Assembly: GCA_025201375.1 (NCBI GenBank)
Contig: JAIWZP010000021.1
Span: forward strand, 186,001-250,000
Length of the DNA stretch: 64,000 nt
Origin: Gongronella butleri
Taxonomy: Eukaryota > Mucoromycota > Mucoromycetes > Mucorales > Cunninghamellaceae
Direction of reading: 5' to 3'
Made by a program: the position numbers and the translations under genes. A model generated the notes under the pieces. It was not told the DNA's origin, made no database searches, and saw only the letters and a list, made by a program, of their open reading frames with translations. Of the stretch, positions 1 through 10,525 are shown one piece after another. Numbering within the stretch: position 1 is the stretch's first letter; the number at the start of each line of letters is the position of its first letter.

Positions 1-35
1 CCTGCATCTGCACGATCGGCGCTTCATTACCTCGA

Positions 36-455
36 TCAGCATAAGGAATGTGTTGGACGTGGGCGGCAGCCAAAATACCACCAAAGGCCTTGGCAGGGAA
101 CGTGACAAATCTTTTTGTCCATCTTGTCGCAGGGAATAGTGCAAAGAGCTTCACGGTGGCGACACGCCGCGCGGTTGTCGACCACATGCACGTCGCCGGA
201 TCGATCATTGTACGCCCGCGCAAAAAAAAGGACAGAGCGTTGGATTTGACCTCTTGCTTGGTGCACAAGATTGCTCAGCTCCGCGGCAAGGGGCGCAGAA
301 ATTGCAGGGCCAAAGGTGATGTTCATGTGTGCGTCGTTGATCATACGCTTGATGTGGAAGCGCAGGCGCGATCGCTGGCGACGGGAGAGCTCGGCAACCG
401 CATCCAAGCGCGCCAATCGTTGGGCGACCCAGCCACCGTCCGCTTCTGTGGCCAT
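36..455 (-). CDS. Hypothetical ORF or gene fragment, 139 aa
   Basis: An open frame on the reverse strand starts at an ATG (455-453) and ends in TGA at 36-38. The N-terminal two thirds has gene-like composition (Arg/Ala/Leu rich, no low complexity) and the open frame continues upstream of the ATG for about 15 codons, so this may be the 3' exon of a longer gene. I recognise no domain. The last ~50 residues are Cys-rich and may be read-through past an unrecognised splice site. An overlapping forward frame (48-539) is also open, so the strand is not certain. Confidence 0.25.
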   Translation of the reverse strand: MATEADGGWVAQRLARLDAVAELSRRQRSRLRFHIKRMINDAHMNITFGPAISAPLAAELSNLVHQARGQIQRSVLFFARAYNDRSGDVHVVDNRAACRHREALCTIPCDKMDKKICHVPCQGLWWYFGCRPRPTHSLC

Positions 456-540
456 TTCTGCCTCGTCGTTGATAATCGCCGCGGCATTTGTGATTTAGCA
501 AGCAGGCTGACGCGCTGGCAGGCCGCAAGCTTCACCTAGC

Positions 541-2650
541 TCGTGGTCCGGGGCTCCGTGGTCGATTTTTTGCCGTGGATGTCTTGTAAAAGTTCATTTT
601 TCCGGTATTTTCGCATGTCAGTCTTGTATCCACGTGCATTGAAGCCCCGAAACGCGTCCCAACGTAAAGCAAAAACCAAAACGCGGAATAGGTTTAAATT
701 TGCTGTCTTTGTAAGCCGTAGGAGCGCGTCACAGGCAAACTGAAATTTGGGCGTGGCAAGCTCCCAAATCAAAAATCAAAAAAATGGGTCCGCAGAATGC
801 CGCCAAACTTGAACTCATGAGAGCCCTCATGGAGAAACCACCAAATATGTCAAAAATGAGCGTGATTGATCTGCCCGTTGGCGAGTAATGGGCAAAACTA
901 CATAAATTTTTGCAAGCGAATTGCGTCTCTGGGACGCGTCATAGAGCCGCGCTGACGTATCCATAAGAAAGAAGAGGTCCAGATTCATAGATCTGACTAG
1001 TAACAAGCGCGTGCAATTCGGCAATCAACGCGGTTTACGGCGCGTCAAATGTTTCTAAGGTTTTTGATTTCGTGTCAATTCTGCTGGGAAAGCTTATTTT
1101 CACTGTTCGTCCTCATCAGCATATGTGCCATGCTGCGCTCTCTCGGATGATACGCTTTTTCAGGCACTGCGGCCAATACTCATGGACTTGACCTTTGGAA
1201 GAAATTGGGGTATAAATCGCATTTTACGCCAAAACCAATCAATGGAGCTCCATTTTTTATTGCATTTTAGACGGTAAATGTGGTGTGGTTATCATAATGG
1301 TTGAACGGCGAGGCGATCTGATGAATTCCTATTTCCCAATTTTGAATCCTCGGCTCTATCCCTTGGAAAACTCGTGATTTTCGAAATCGCCATTGCGTGC
1401 CATTCTGTGATCGCAGCGGCTTGAGGGTGGGCTCATTTGAACAAGATGATCGATTCTGTTGGTTGGACCACTGGTTTGTCTTTGTAGGTGGTGAAAATCA
1501 CAATGAATGACCAAAAGGCTGTTAAAAAGCCTTTAATGTGATCTTCTCGATAGCCTCTTATTAAATCTTGGTATATAATGCACAGCATGCAGACATGGTA
1601 TTAAAAGTGCACTTTCTATACAGTGTACGTGAAGCCCATTCCCTCAAAGCAGTGCTTAGTTATGCAATGGAATATAAAAAAAGAGAAATTTTTCTATTGC
1701 TGGCCATGTAGTGATCCGACCTCTTTCAAACTCGGAAGGCAAGCGAGGCCTCGGTGGATCCCATCATTTATTGATTTGGTGACGGCTGTAACTCTTATGA
1801 TCATCTGGAGAAAGAGAAAATTAATCTGGAAATATGCACGGCATTCCATTTTGGAGCCGACGTGGCTCTGCGACGACGCGTCTAATGTCTAAAAGATCGA
1901 GGTTCTCGTGGCTATCGATCAGTCGCGTGTGTGAATGCCAGTGATCACAAAGAAACGCGTGTAGCGCGTCATTTGTCGCGCGTCAAAAGTATAAAACGGA
2001 TTTAAGACCTCATTGTGTGTCAATACGCTTGAGATCGATCGCACATGTTCCTTTACGTGGTGCGCATGACGATCCTCGTCGAGGAAACGCGAATATTTTG
2101 GCTGTAGCGCTATTTCTCGTCGAATGATGGCCATAAGAATCTGAAAATATACTACCAATGTCCTTTTCTCGATAAGACGTGATTGGAATCCTGAGATTTT
2201 TTTTCTTTTTTGTGTACTATTCACCGATGCTCAACAGTCCATGCCACACTTGAGGACTGATCGGGCATTACGCCACTTTTTTGCCTGAAATCTCGAAAAA
2301 AAAAAGACTGCGCCGGCCTGCAGATAATCAGCGGAGGCATCGTTTGTTTTGACGCTGCGAGGTTGGAATGGCCCGATGCATGATTTTAGTTATGCAATAC
2401 AAGTTCATTTTAAATGGATAAACGGCAGAAAAGTAAAGAAATCGCGCCGCAGGAGGATTCACATGGGAAATGTGCACAGAAAAATCGATGGAGCACGAAC
2501 AAGATGGGCAAACCGCACCACTTTTTTTTGTGCTCAGGTCGGAGTTTCCGGCGTTGTGTTTTTCCACGCCCAAAACCAATTTTGGAACGTCCGTTCTCGT
2601 TTTCCATTCTCTCTCGGCTCTCGATCCTCCACAGTTGCACGCTCCCCACC
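541..2650. other. Intergenic region, about 2.1 kb
   Basis: No convincing gene. It holds one copy of a dispersed degenerate repeat (about 726-1020), several ACGCGT words, and the presumed promoter of the transcription factor gene that starts at 2651. Short ORFs at 1623-1892 (+) and 1919-2224 (-) have no recognisable domain. Confidence 0.5.
726..1020 (+). repeat. Dispersed repeat family R1, copy 1
   Basis: This stretch aligns by eye with 11045-11320 (same orientation) and with the reverse complement of 28965-29240. Shared landmarks, in order, are an AAATCAAAAATC-like block, a CAGAATGCCGCCAAACTTG-like block, ATCTGCCCGTTG (shared with the 11-kb copy), then a block ending in ACGCGTC. Copies are clearly diverged with small indels, which suggests an old non-coding transposon relic. 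Confidence 0.6.
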
Positions 2651-5600
2651 ATGCCGCCTCCACCGCCTACGCTGGCTCCTGCCGGCGAGTCCACGTCTTC
2701 AAAGAAAATGCGCATGACAATGGCTTGTGTGCGTTGCAGGTAAGAAGTTTCTCACTTTTTTATTTATTTATTTGGAGACCGTCGTCGCAGTAACACTTGA
2801 ACTGACCGTGCGCCTCCTTGCGCCTCCTTGCTTCTCCCTCCCCCCCTCCCTCATTCAGGACAAAGAAAGGTAACAACTCGGTGCTTTGCAGCCACCAATT
2901 CACGAAAAACCTCGCCAAATTTGCTTTTTCTCGATTTATTCGCTTCTTACTCACTCGCCCTCGCCCTTTTTTTTTTTTTCTCTCACGTCTTTGCACTTGA
3001 TAGTCAAGTGCGACTTTGCTCATCCCGCGTGCTCAAGGTGTGCGCAAGCCAAAGGTAAAAAGAGGAGCGATGGGGCAATTCCCCCCTTTTTTTAATGCAT
3101 ATCGACTGACCAGCGCGCCATTGGCTCTTATTTCTTTCTCTTAGCTGACTGCTCTTACGCCGGGTCGTCGACACAGGTGGATCTTTTCAACATTGTCAAG
3201 CTCAATGAGCTTGTTTCGACGCTTCAGAACCGTGTAAAGTCGCTCGAGTCTGATTTGGACGGATTGCAAGCGCGCAGCCCGGATACGATCACGACATACG
3301 AGTCTCCGTGCCCTGTGCAACCGCAGGGCCATTGTGCGCTCTCATTGACCCCACACGGACTGCGGATCGACACGGATATTGTGAATTTGCCGCATCTTTA
3401 CAATATTTTGCTGTCCGGTGTGTCACAATTGGATATCAATGCGAAATCGTCGTCATCCTCGGGCAATGCTGCGCCATCAGGGAGCAGCACATGCGGCAGC
3501 AGCACAGCGAGCAGCACGAGCAGCGTCAGCGACCATCCTTCAACGCCATTGAGCCCACATTGCGATGCTGCGATCCGCATTGCACGCAAGGCGCCCCTCT
3601 GGCGGTCCAATTGGAAGTCTGCGCCCTTGTTCTCGACAGGCGCGCCCACAACACTGCTTCCAAAGGCATTCACGTCGTCGTCGTCGATCCGCCAGCACTA
3701 TATTCTCCGCCCAATCACAACGTCGCCGGCGACGTTGAATCAGATGATCGATATCTACACCGAGTGCTTTTTATGCTTGCCCGACGCCGGCTATGGCGGC
3801 AACGTGCGCGACAGATATCACCGCGGCATCCTACCACCCTTGTTAACCAATGCCATCTTTGCATGGTCCGCACGACATGGCGCCATCCATCATCACCTCT
3901 TTGACGGCCACGATCCAAACATGGTCGGCGAGTATTACTTTTCTGTCGCCAAAAATTTGCTAAAGGATTGTTTCATGATACCGGACATGGACACATTGCA
4001 CGCAATTCTCATTCTTTATCTCTATGTCCTGGGTAAACCTTCTTGGCGAAATGACGATGTGGACGAATCGCAGCAAAAAAAGTCTCAGCAGCAACAGCAA
4101 CAACAACAACAGCAACAGCAGCAGCAGCAGGCCGGCCTCGTCGACTCGGAAGCGTATCTTTTCCTTGGTCTTGCCATTCGGATGTGTTTGGACATGAAAC
4201 ACAAGGAAGAAGAGGTGGTGGACGACCATGCGATGCCAATGCAAGATAATGATGACGGCGAAGATGACGAAAAAACGAGAAAAAGCGTGCGCCAGGAGCG
4301 ATATCGACGATTCTTTTGGGTTCTTTACTTTTTGGAAACCATGTGCGCGTTACAAGCGGAGCGCCCTTTCTCTCTGCCGCCCGACGATCAGATTTCAGTG
4401 CCATACCCGCAGCTGATGGACGGTGTGGAAGTGGGCGAGCAGCAATGGCGCACGGAATTCATGATCAAGCGTATTTGCATCACGCGCATCTATCGGTCCA
4501 TCATCCAACGCACGGCTCAGGACAATTTGCCCGTGGCCGCCATCCAAGACCTTGATCGCCGCCTCCAGACCTGGTATTCACAGCTGCCGCGCTATTTCCA
4601 GTACGAAAAGGGCGATTTGCACCGAGTTGACTGGAAAAGCGTGTCTTTTCGCGAGCAAGCGTGCATTAAGCTCAACCTCGAGTATCATTTTCAGCGCACG
4701 CAATTGTACTCTGTGTTCCTCGATCGCCCAGACGCCAGCGCCAATTCATCGGCAGCAGCAAGCCAACATTTGCGCGTGCCATCCACAGACGCGTCTGCGG
4801 CGGACGATGAAGCGGCGGCGCCTAGCGAGGCGGCGGTGGCCATGGCCATGGAAAGCAAGGCACGCGACATCTGCATCAATTCTGCTACCATGACCGCCGA
4901 GCTGATGCAGTGCTGGAATCAGCTAAAGCAGCCATGGTGCCATTTTTCGCTCGATTCCCTCATGGTCGCCGTCAACATCTTTGAAATGCTGCTAAAGGAT
5001 CAGGTCGACCAGGTCGATCAGGCGCGTCATTGTCTCTCTATCATGCTATCCATCCTGCAATCATCCCCCGTACAAAATCATCGCTATGTCATCCTGCTCA
5101 TGCTGCGAATTCAGCAAGCTCTTCGACCAACACAAGCAACACCACAAAATACCTCGCCTCAAGCCCCTGCATCGTAAGAAAAAAAAAAAAGAAGAAAAAT
5201 GGAAAAAAAGAAAAAGAAAAATCGAGGTACATGTTGTCTGACGTCCCCCCCCTTTTTTTTTTTTGTGTGCGTGCTGCAGGCAATCATCGCAATCTTACCA
5301 ATCGCGGCTCGTTTCGCCTTATGCCCCGTCCATGTCGTTTTCGCCGTCGGTGTCATCGCCCTTGTCGGCGCAATCGCACCCTCAGCAACGGCCACAGCCG
5401 CAATCCGCGTCGCCCACCGCCATGCCTGCGCCACCAATTGCATCTGCATCCGGATCAACGTCGACAGGCTCACCATTGGCGTCCAACGTGATGTCATCGT
5501 CGTCATCATCATCCTCTGCACCTGTGCCCACGCCGTATCCATTGTCTTTTACCGATTTTGCTTCGACAAAGGACCCATACCAGCAGCAACAGCACCAGCA

Positions 5601-5919
5601 ACCGCAGTCGGCGGCGCCCAATGTACTTGCATCGACCGGCTACAATGACTTGCCCTTTTCCGACTTTTTATATAACCCTTTTACCGCAATTCCACCAGTG
5701 CCGTTCCTCACGTCGTCCGTCATGGCCATGGATCCACCTCAACCTCCAGCCTCCTCGTCCACACCCATCATGGCGCCGCGGCCGCCGGCTTCCTCGCCAT
5801 TTGCCGCCAATGCCTTCCCAATGGGCGACGCCCCGCCGCCTCCGAGCGCCTCATCGGCGGCTTCATTGTCACCCACGTCTTCAATGGCTATGAGCAATGA
5901 ATTGCCAAGGTATTCGTAG
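2651..5919 (+). CDS. Zn2Cys6 fungal transcription factor with fungal-specific TF domain
   Basis: Five exons: 2651-2739, 2859-2869, 3004-3054, 3145-5173, 5280-5919; all junctions keep frame. Exons 1-4 together encode a perfect binuclear zinc cluster, C-x2-C-x6-C-x6-C-x2-C-x6-C, starting MACVRCR and ending in ADC. A short basic linker and a heptad-like coiled coil follow (LNELVSTLQNRVKSLESDL), the usual dimerisation element. The middle region (around TECFLCLPDAGYGG and the segment ending in YLYVLGK) matches the fungal-specific TF domain (Fungal_trans type). It is interrupted by a polyglutamine run (about 4084-4128) and an acidic linker. The last exon is Ser/Pro-rich and probably an activation region. 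Target genes cannot be told from sequence. The ATG at 2651 is the first in frame and sits in a CCACC ATG context. Confidence 0.9.
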
Positions 5920-5960
5920 GCATTTTTTTTCATTTGTCTTTTGACGTCTCGTACACTGTA

Positions 5961-5966
5961 AATAAA
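5961..5966 (+). terminator. Polyadenylation signal of the Zn2Cys6 gene
   Basis: Canonical AATAAA 42 bases after the TAG stop at 5917-5919. Confidence 0.6.
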
Positions 5967-6191
5967 TTGCGCACTCTATCTGAACAAATGTCAAATCTCA
6001 CCAACTCGCACGCGAGGGACAAGGGGAAAAAAGGGATGACCTGAAAAAAAAAGTCAGCCATTCTGAGTAGATGATGAAATGGGCATTGCCCAAAGCGGCA
6101 ATGAGTTGGCTGGCCGATCCTTCAAGACGGGGCGCCAGCCCCCATTCTTCTTTTTTGTTCCTTCTCTTTTTCATCCTTTCTATATCTCAAT

Positions 6192-6295
6192 GTAAGCTGC
6201 CACTCCATCCATCCATCCATTTGAATGGGCCCATCGCATGCATGCATCCGTCCCGCTCACCATCCATCTTCTTTTTCCTCTTCTTGTCACTTTAG
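6192..6295 (+). other. Putative 5'UTR intron of RPL12
   Basis: A GTAAGC donor lies at 6192 and a pyrimidine-rich tract ends in TTTAG directly before the ATG at 6296. This would place an intron immediately upstream of the start codon, a common arrangement in ribosomal protein genes. Inferred from splice motifs only. Confidence 0.45.
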
Positions 6296-7105
6296 ATGCC
6301 TCCCAAGTTCGATCCCGTAAGTTGCCAATACCATCCCATCGACAGCCACCCGGTCCTGACTTTTTTTTTTTTTTTTTTTGTTCTTGTCCCTTAGAATGAG
6401 GTCAAGATCATCTACTTGAGAGCCACTGGTGGCGAAGTGGGTGCTTCCTCCGCCCTTGGTACGTGACAAAAAATCAATGCCAAAAGAAAAAAAACGAACG
6501 AACAATGGCACCATGGCGTTTTTTTTTTTTTTGACAGCCACTACGCGAGTTTACGGCCATTGTGCAATGATACTGACGTTTTTCTTTTTTTTTTTAGCCC
6601 CCAAGATTGGTCCCCTCGGTTTGTCGCCCAAGAAGGTCGGTGAAGATATCGCCAAGGGCACCAAGGAATGGAAGGGTCTGCGCGTCACCGTGCAATTGAC
6701 TATCCAGAACCGTCAGGCGCAAGTCTCGGTTGTCCCCTCCGCCTCTTCGCTCGTCATCAAGGCTCTCAAGGAGCCCCCTCGTGACCGCAAGAAGGAGAAG
6801 AACATCAAGCACAGCGGCAACATCACCCTTGACGACGTCATCGAGATCGCCCGCACCATGCGCTTCAAGTCCTTTGCCCGCGAGCTCTCCGGCACCGTCA
6901 AGGAGATCCTCGGCACCGCCCACTCCGTTGGCTGCACCGTCGATGGCCAGTCCCCCTACGACCTCTGCCGTAGCATCGACGCCGGTGAAGTTGAGATCCC
7001 TGTAAGTTTTGTTCTTTTTTCTTTTTCTTTGTTTGGTCAATGGAAACAGCGCCACTCACCTCGTTTTTTTTTTTTTTTTTTTTTACTTTGTTGTAGGCTC
7101 AATAA
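6296..7105 (+). CDS. RPL12: 60S ribosomal protein L12 (uL11)
   Basis: Four exons: 6296-6316, 6395-6458, 6598-7001, 7097-7105, giving 165 residues, the normal length for eukaryotic uL11. The protein starts MPPKFDP and carries the family hallmarks: [15 protein letters not shown], the [18 protein letters not shown] segment that binds the 28S GTPase-associated centre, and the C-terminal RNA-binding half ending GEVEIPAQ. The last exon contributes only two codons plus the stop. uL11 forms the base of the ribosomal stalk with P0. Codon use is strongly biased to C-ending codons compared with neighbours, as expected for a highly expressed gene. The stop codon lies inside a canonical AATAAA. Confidence 0.97.
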
Positions 7106-7106
7106 A
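7101..7106 (+). terminator. AATAAA overlapping the RPL12 stop codon
   Basis: The final codons are GCT CAA TAA followed by A, so the stop lies within the polyadenylation hexamer CAATAAA. A second AATAAA (about 7144) gives an alternative signal. Confidence 0.5.
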
Positions 7107-7377
7107 CGATCCCCCCGCTTGTGCTGATCAAGTTGTTTTCCCCAATAAAAAGGCATCTTGCACCAAAAAATAGCCATGACTTTTGTCCCCATTCATTCAC
7201 TGTCCTTTGCCTCACGCGCAAACCAGGATATCTCTCCACAAAGGGAACCAGAGAGATGAATAATAATAGGCGCTGCACGTCGCACACCATTGGCGAGGTG
7301 ATTGCTCGTGTTTTTTTAATGCAAGGACGCGGTGCAGAGCATGCCATCTCATCTGGTCTGGGCGCATGTTACCTTAC

Positions 7378-8158
7378 CTGTAGCTTGCAATGACGCGACA
7401 GAATCCATGAGATCTAATGGTCCTTGTCGGAATCATCTAAGCGACGCGTAAAAAAAAAATGAGCGATGTCGTCTTTTGTTGTTCATCGGCTTACAGGGCA
7501 ACGTCCGATGGTATCTTGACCAGCTCGTTCAATGCTGCGTGCGCCAACGTGTCGTCACCGGCAAGGATGCCCATGGCGGCCAAGGAGAAGATGGCTGGTA
7601 AGCAGTGAGGTGAGTCGGCAATGGTAATAAAAAAAAAAAAAAAAAGACAACTAAGGAAAAAAATATCGTGGGTGGGGGGTTTATTACCACATTGCTGCTA
7701 ATCCTTTGCCCAAAGCACTTTGCTGAGAACGACAGCGACATCCTGGCGGAGTGCAATGTCGTCTGCGGTATCATTAAGTGCGGTTTCGAACATTTGTAGC
7801 GGGTCCTCGAGCTGATCCAAAGTGTAATAGGTGAATCATGTGCCCAGACGACTGTAGACGTTGCTGGCAAGATCCTTGTGCTCCTTGACCGCTTGGCACG
7901 CCTGGTCCGCGCTGTTGAAGCCGCCTGTTGCGCACAAGACGCGCCCGAGATTCGCGTGCACCTTAATTCGGGGCGAAATCCGCGCGTCCCGGTTGTCATT
8001 GTCATCCGCTTCCTCAAACTTGCTGTCGAGAGCTGCCTGCAAAGCCTCCACACCAAATTGAGAGCCAAGGCGCTGTTTTGCATTTGCTCCGTCAACTTCT
8101 GCAGCGCAAAGGCAGGCGCCACGGCCATAAGAGGATTCAATGAACTCGGTGTTGATAA
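7378..8158 (-). pseudogene. Decayed TPR-protein fragment, SKI3/TTC37-like C-terminus
   Basis: Three exon-like blocks read on the reverse strand. The first (8158 to about 7690) contains TPR-like sequence such as KVHANLGRVLCATGGFNSAD and QDVAVVLSKVLWAKD. The second (7594-7495) contains LAAMGILAGDDTLAHAALNE. The third (7436-7378) reads ISWILSRHCKLQ. Order and wording resemble the C-terminal end of SKI3, the TPR scaffold of the cytoplasmic Ski complex that feeds RNA to the exosome. The copy is broken: in-frame TGA at 7836-7838, TAG at 7698-7700, TAG at 7414-7416, and a phase mismatch before the third block. Splice-like GT and AG borders remain, so it arose from genomic DNA, not from an mRNA. No N-terminal half is visible. 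The family call is my reading; the pseudogene call is firmer. Confidence 0.55.
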
Positions 8159-8315
8159 GTCAGCACGAGCGCGCCCAACCGACACTTTTGCAAAAGGGAG
8201 AAAGACCTAAAATCAAGGCAGCATCTAATCTGGTGTGAACAATCCTATAACAATTTTTTTTTCTCGTCACATTTGATGCCTGCAATTGTCGTCGGTTTTG
8301 TTACAGGGATCTCAA

Positions 8316-8387
8316 CTTTATTGGGTCGCTCTTTCGAAAATTGGGCCACCTCGCCAGAATTTGAGCCAAGCGCTGGAATTTGAGCCA
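8316..8387 (+). repeat. Left subterminal repeat array of the Fanzor element
   Basis: Four units of a motif near GAATTTGAGCCA begin at about 8316, 8336, 8357 and 8376. The last two are exact copies of each other (8357-8368 and 8376-8387); the outer two are diverged. The reverse complement of the motif recurs at 16597-16667 with the same spacing. Confidence 0.65.
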
Positions 8388-8903
8388 CGAGTTGCAGAAA
8401 GCTTGTGATTGGTCGCTTTCGACTCTTTCTTTTCGCTTTGAAGGCCATGATAAAGGGAAAAGAAATAAAAACACGAACTTTTAATTTTTCAATGATAAAT
8501 GTGTACATTTTTTTGTGCAGTGTATCATAGCGTGCTGCCGCAAGCGTTGAAGTGGAAGCGCTGGACAGCTTCTTTCCACCACTGAGACTAAAAAAAACAA
8601 TACGTAGGCAGATCAAAGGACCAAACGTTTTTTCTGTAAAATCCAAAATGCATGAAATTGATGTTATTGTGCATTTTCTCGGATGCTGGATGGCCGATTT
8701 TAACATTTTTATATCAGCGTTGTAGGATCGAGGCAGATGATTTGCGGCGCGAAACGCGTACAAGAAAAAAAACCTGTTTTAAACCAGAGGCAAGAGAAAA
8801 AAAGCAAATTAAAATTGATGTCAATGACAACCCCATAAGACTTTTTAAGGGTTTGCAATGCAATGGGCCATCTGTTTGTTTTAGCCCTCTTTTCTTTTCT
8901 TCA

Positions 8904-9308
8904 ATGGACCAATTACCCCCCCCCCCACTGTCGCCAGAAACGCAGCATCTAACCGTGAATTTGGAATACCTTGGGCGATGCGATGTGGCTGTACAGCGGC
9001 ACACTCTTGTCGGCTATCTTGAGCGATATCCTTTTGATCCCTGTTTATGGGCGATGCGTGCCCGCCTCGAGGAGGAGAACAGCCCTCAAGCAGTGGCAAT
9101 CACCATTGTGAGCCAAGATTTAGAGAATTTGCCTGGAAACCCGTACTTGATGAGAACCTTGGGTGCGTAAGATGACAAAAAAAATAAAGATCTATCTGCT
9201 AAATTTGCCTTTGAATCTGTAGCGCGTCTCCAGCAAGCCAATGAACCCGAGCAACGCCAAGGACAAACAGGTCGAGCACAAGCAGGTCGAGGACGTCGAC
9301 GTCGATGA
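8904..9308 (+). CDS. Small protein of unknown function, 114 aa
   Basis: Two exons, 8904-9162 and 9223-9308, joined in frame (GTGCGT donor, TGTAG acceptor). The protein starts MDQLPPPPLSPE, has a central segment (YLERYPFDPCLWAMRARLEE) that resembles a single half-TPR/HAT helix pair, and ends in an Arg/Gly/Gln-rich basic tail, possibly nucleic-acid binding. An AATAAA lies about 25 bases after the stop. It sits inside the putative Fanzor element and converges on the FEN1-like gene. I recognise no family; the start is the first ATG of an open frame. Confidence 0.5.
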
Positions 9309-9453
9309 AAAAAGGCGCTCAAAATTAATGATTCAATAAAAGTGGGAGCAGAACGACCCAGCGGCGGATCGCGTGCTCGAGGCACTTTTTTTTTATTATT
9401 TGCAACGGTGGGTTTGGTGGATGGACGGCAAAAGGATTGTGTGAAATGTGGGC

Positions 9454-10525
9454 TTAAGCGTCATTGACAGCTTCAGCAATGACGCGGCAATCTCTGCGCA
9501 CACGGTCCTCCCTAAAAATGACGATTAAAGATGTTAACAGTTGCTCTGGGTCTTTTTTTTTTTTCACTCACTTGAACTGGGCCTCGTACATCATGATGTT
9601 CAAGACATTGTCGACGATTGGGGCTCGCCAATGCAAGGAATGGCATAAGATGGGGATTGGTGGAGGCGTATCGATTTGATGGTAGGGTTGCACTTCGTTG
9701 ACCTGTTGTTGTTGTTGTTGTTCCTTAATCATGGCCAATGCACGCGTAGGTCCTAATTCATGGAAACGATGTGAATCCAAGACAGAGCACAAATGCGCTA
9801 GCTATACACCCGCACAAAAAAAATGAGAAAAAAATGAGACGCGTCGCATTTTGACCCATTGAAAGTCTACACAACGCGTACTGTACCTGATGGAATGTAA
9901 TGCCAAGGCCGCTGCATGCGAGTGAAGGATCAATTTCCTGGATGGGCAACCCGCGGGCGGCGGGATCCATCAAATTGCAGAGCAACTTGCCACCAAAACA
10001 CAAAACAGTCAGGTCGTCCACAGCGGCGTCCTGCGTAATGCCCTCGTGGGCGAGGTGCGCGCAAAGGGAGGCAGCGTCGCCGTCAGCACGGATGACAGGC
10101 ATCCCCAATGCTTCCAAGAGCTGCATGGACATTTCCTCGTGTTCGGCCTTCATTGCCGATCGCTGTCGCGCCTTTACAGTTGCACCGGATACATGATGGA
10201 CATCAAAAACAAAGACAGGCCTTATTTTGTGCGTGACAAGACGGATGACAGCCAAGTACAATCCTACAAGATGGCTGAATTGAAGGAAAAGAAAGAAAAT
10301 TAGAGGCCTATTTTCTTTTGCTTGAGCAGATTTGTTTTACGCAATTGGCTGACCACCAGGAGAAGCGAGAGTTGTGCCATTTTGGGTCTTGAATGACCGA
10401 TGGAACGAGGATACGCAGCATGAAGCGTCGATGGCGATGCTGCGAGAGGCTAGGTCACTTAATTTGCAACTTTTGATCGCGTCTTGAGCGTGGTTTGCCA
10501 CCAATAAGTAAATGCTTTGCGACAT
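9454..10525 (-). CDS. FEN1/RAD2-family protein, probably catalytically dead, 286 aa
   Basis: Four exons on the reverse strand (10525-10341, 10274-9887, 9801-9572, 9511-9454) join in frame. The product aligns over its length with flap endonuclease 1: N-terminus with AQDAIKSCKL and IAIDAS, then PVFVFDV, LEALGMPVIRADGDAASLCA, FGGKLLCNL, LPIQEID, LGPTRALAMIKEQ and a C-terminal KEDRVRRDCRVI helix like FEN1 EDRVR. FEN1 cuts 5' flaps using seven or so acidic residues. Here the first two aspartates remain (IDAS, FDV). The EAEA motif reads DAAS, the ATEDMD motif reads AAVDDLT and the GSDY motif reads DSHR, so the metal site is not intact. The segment between the GPxRA helix and the C-terminus is shortened and holds a Gln run. 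The reading frame is nevertheless intact. It lies inside the Fanzor element, so it may be captured cargo or a DNA-structure binding factor. Confidence 0.75.

Noticed and set aside
1919..2224. 101-codon reverse ORF
   Set aside because: No recognisable motif, no splice partners, and no supporting context; left as intergenic.
8245..8763. 172-codon open frame on the reverse strand at the left end of the Fanzor element
   Set aside because: Its C-terminal part is a translation of the repeat array and the rest shows no domain; more likely chance openness of AT-rich DNA.
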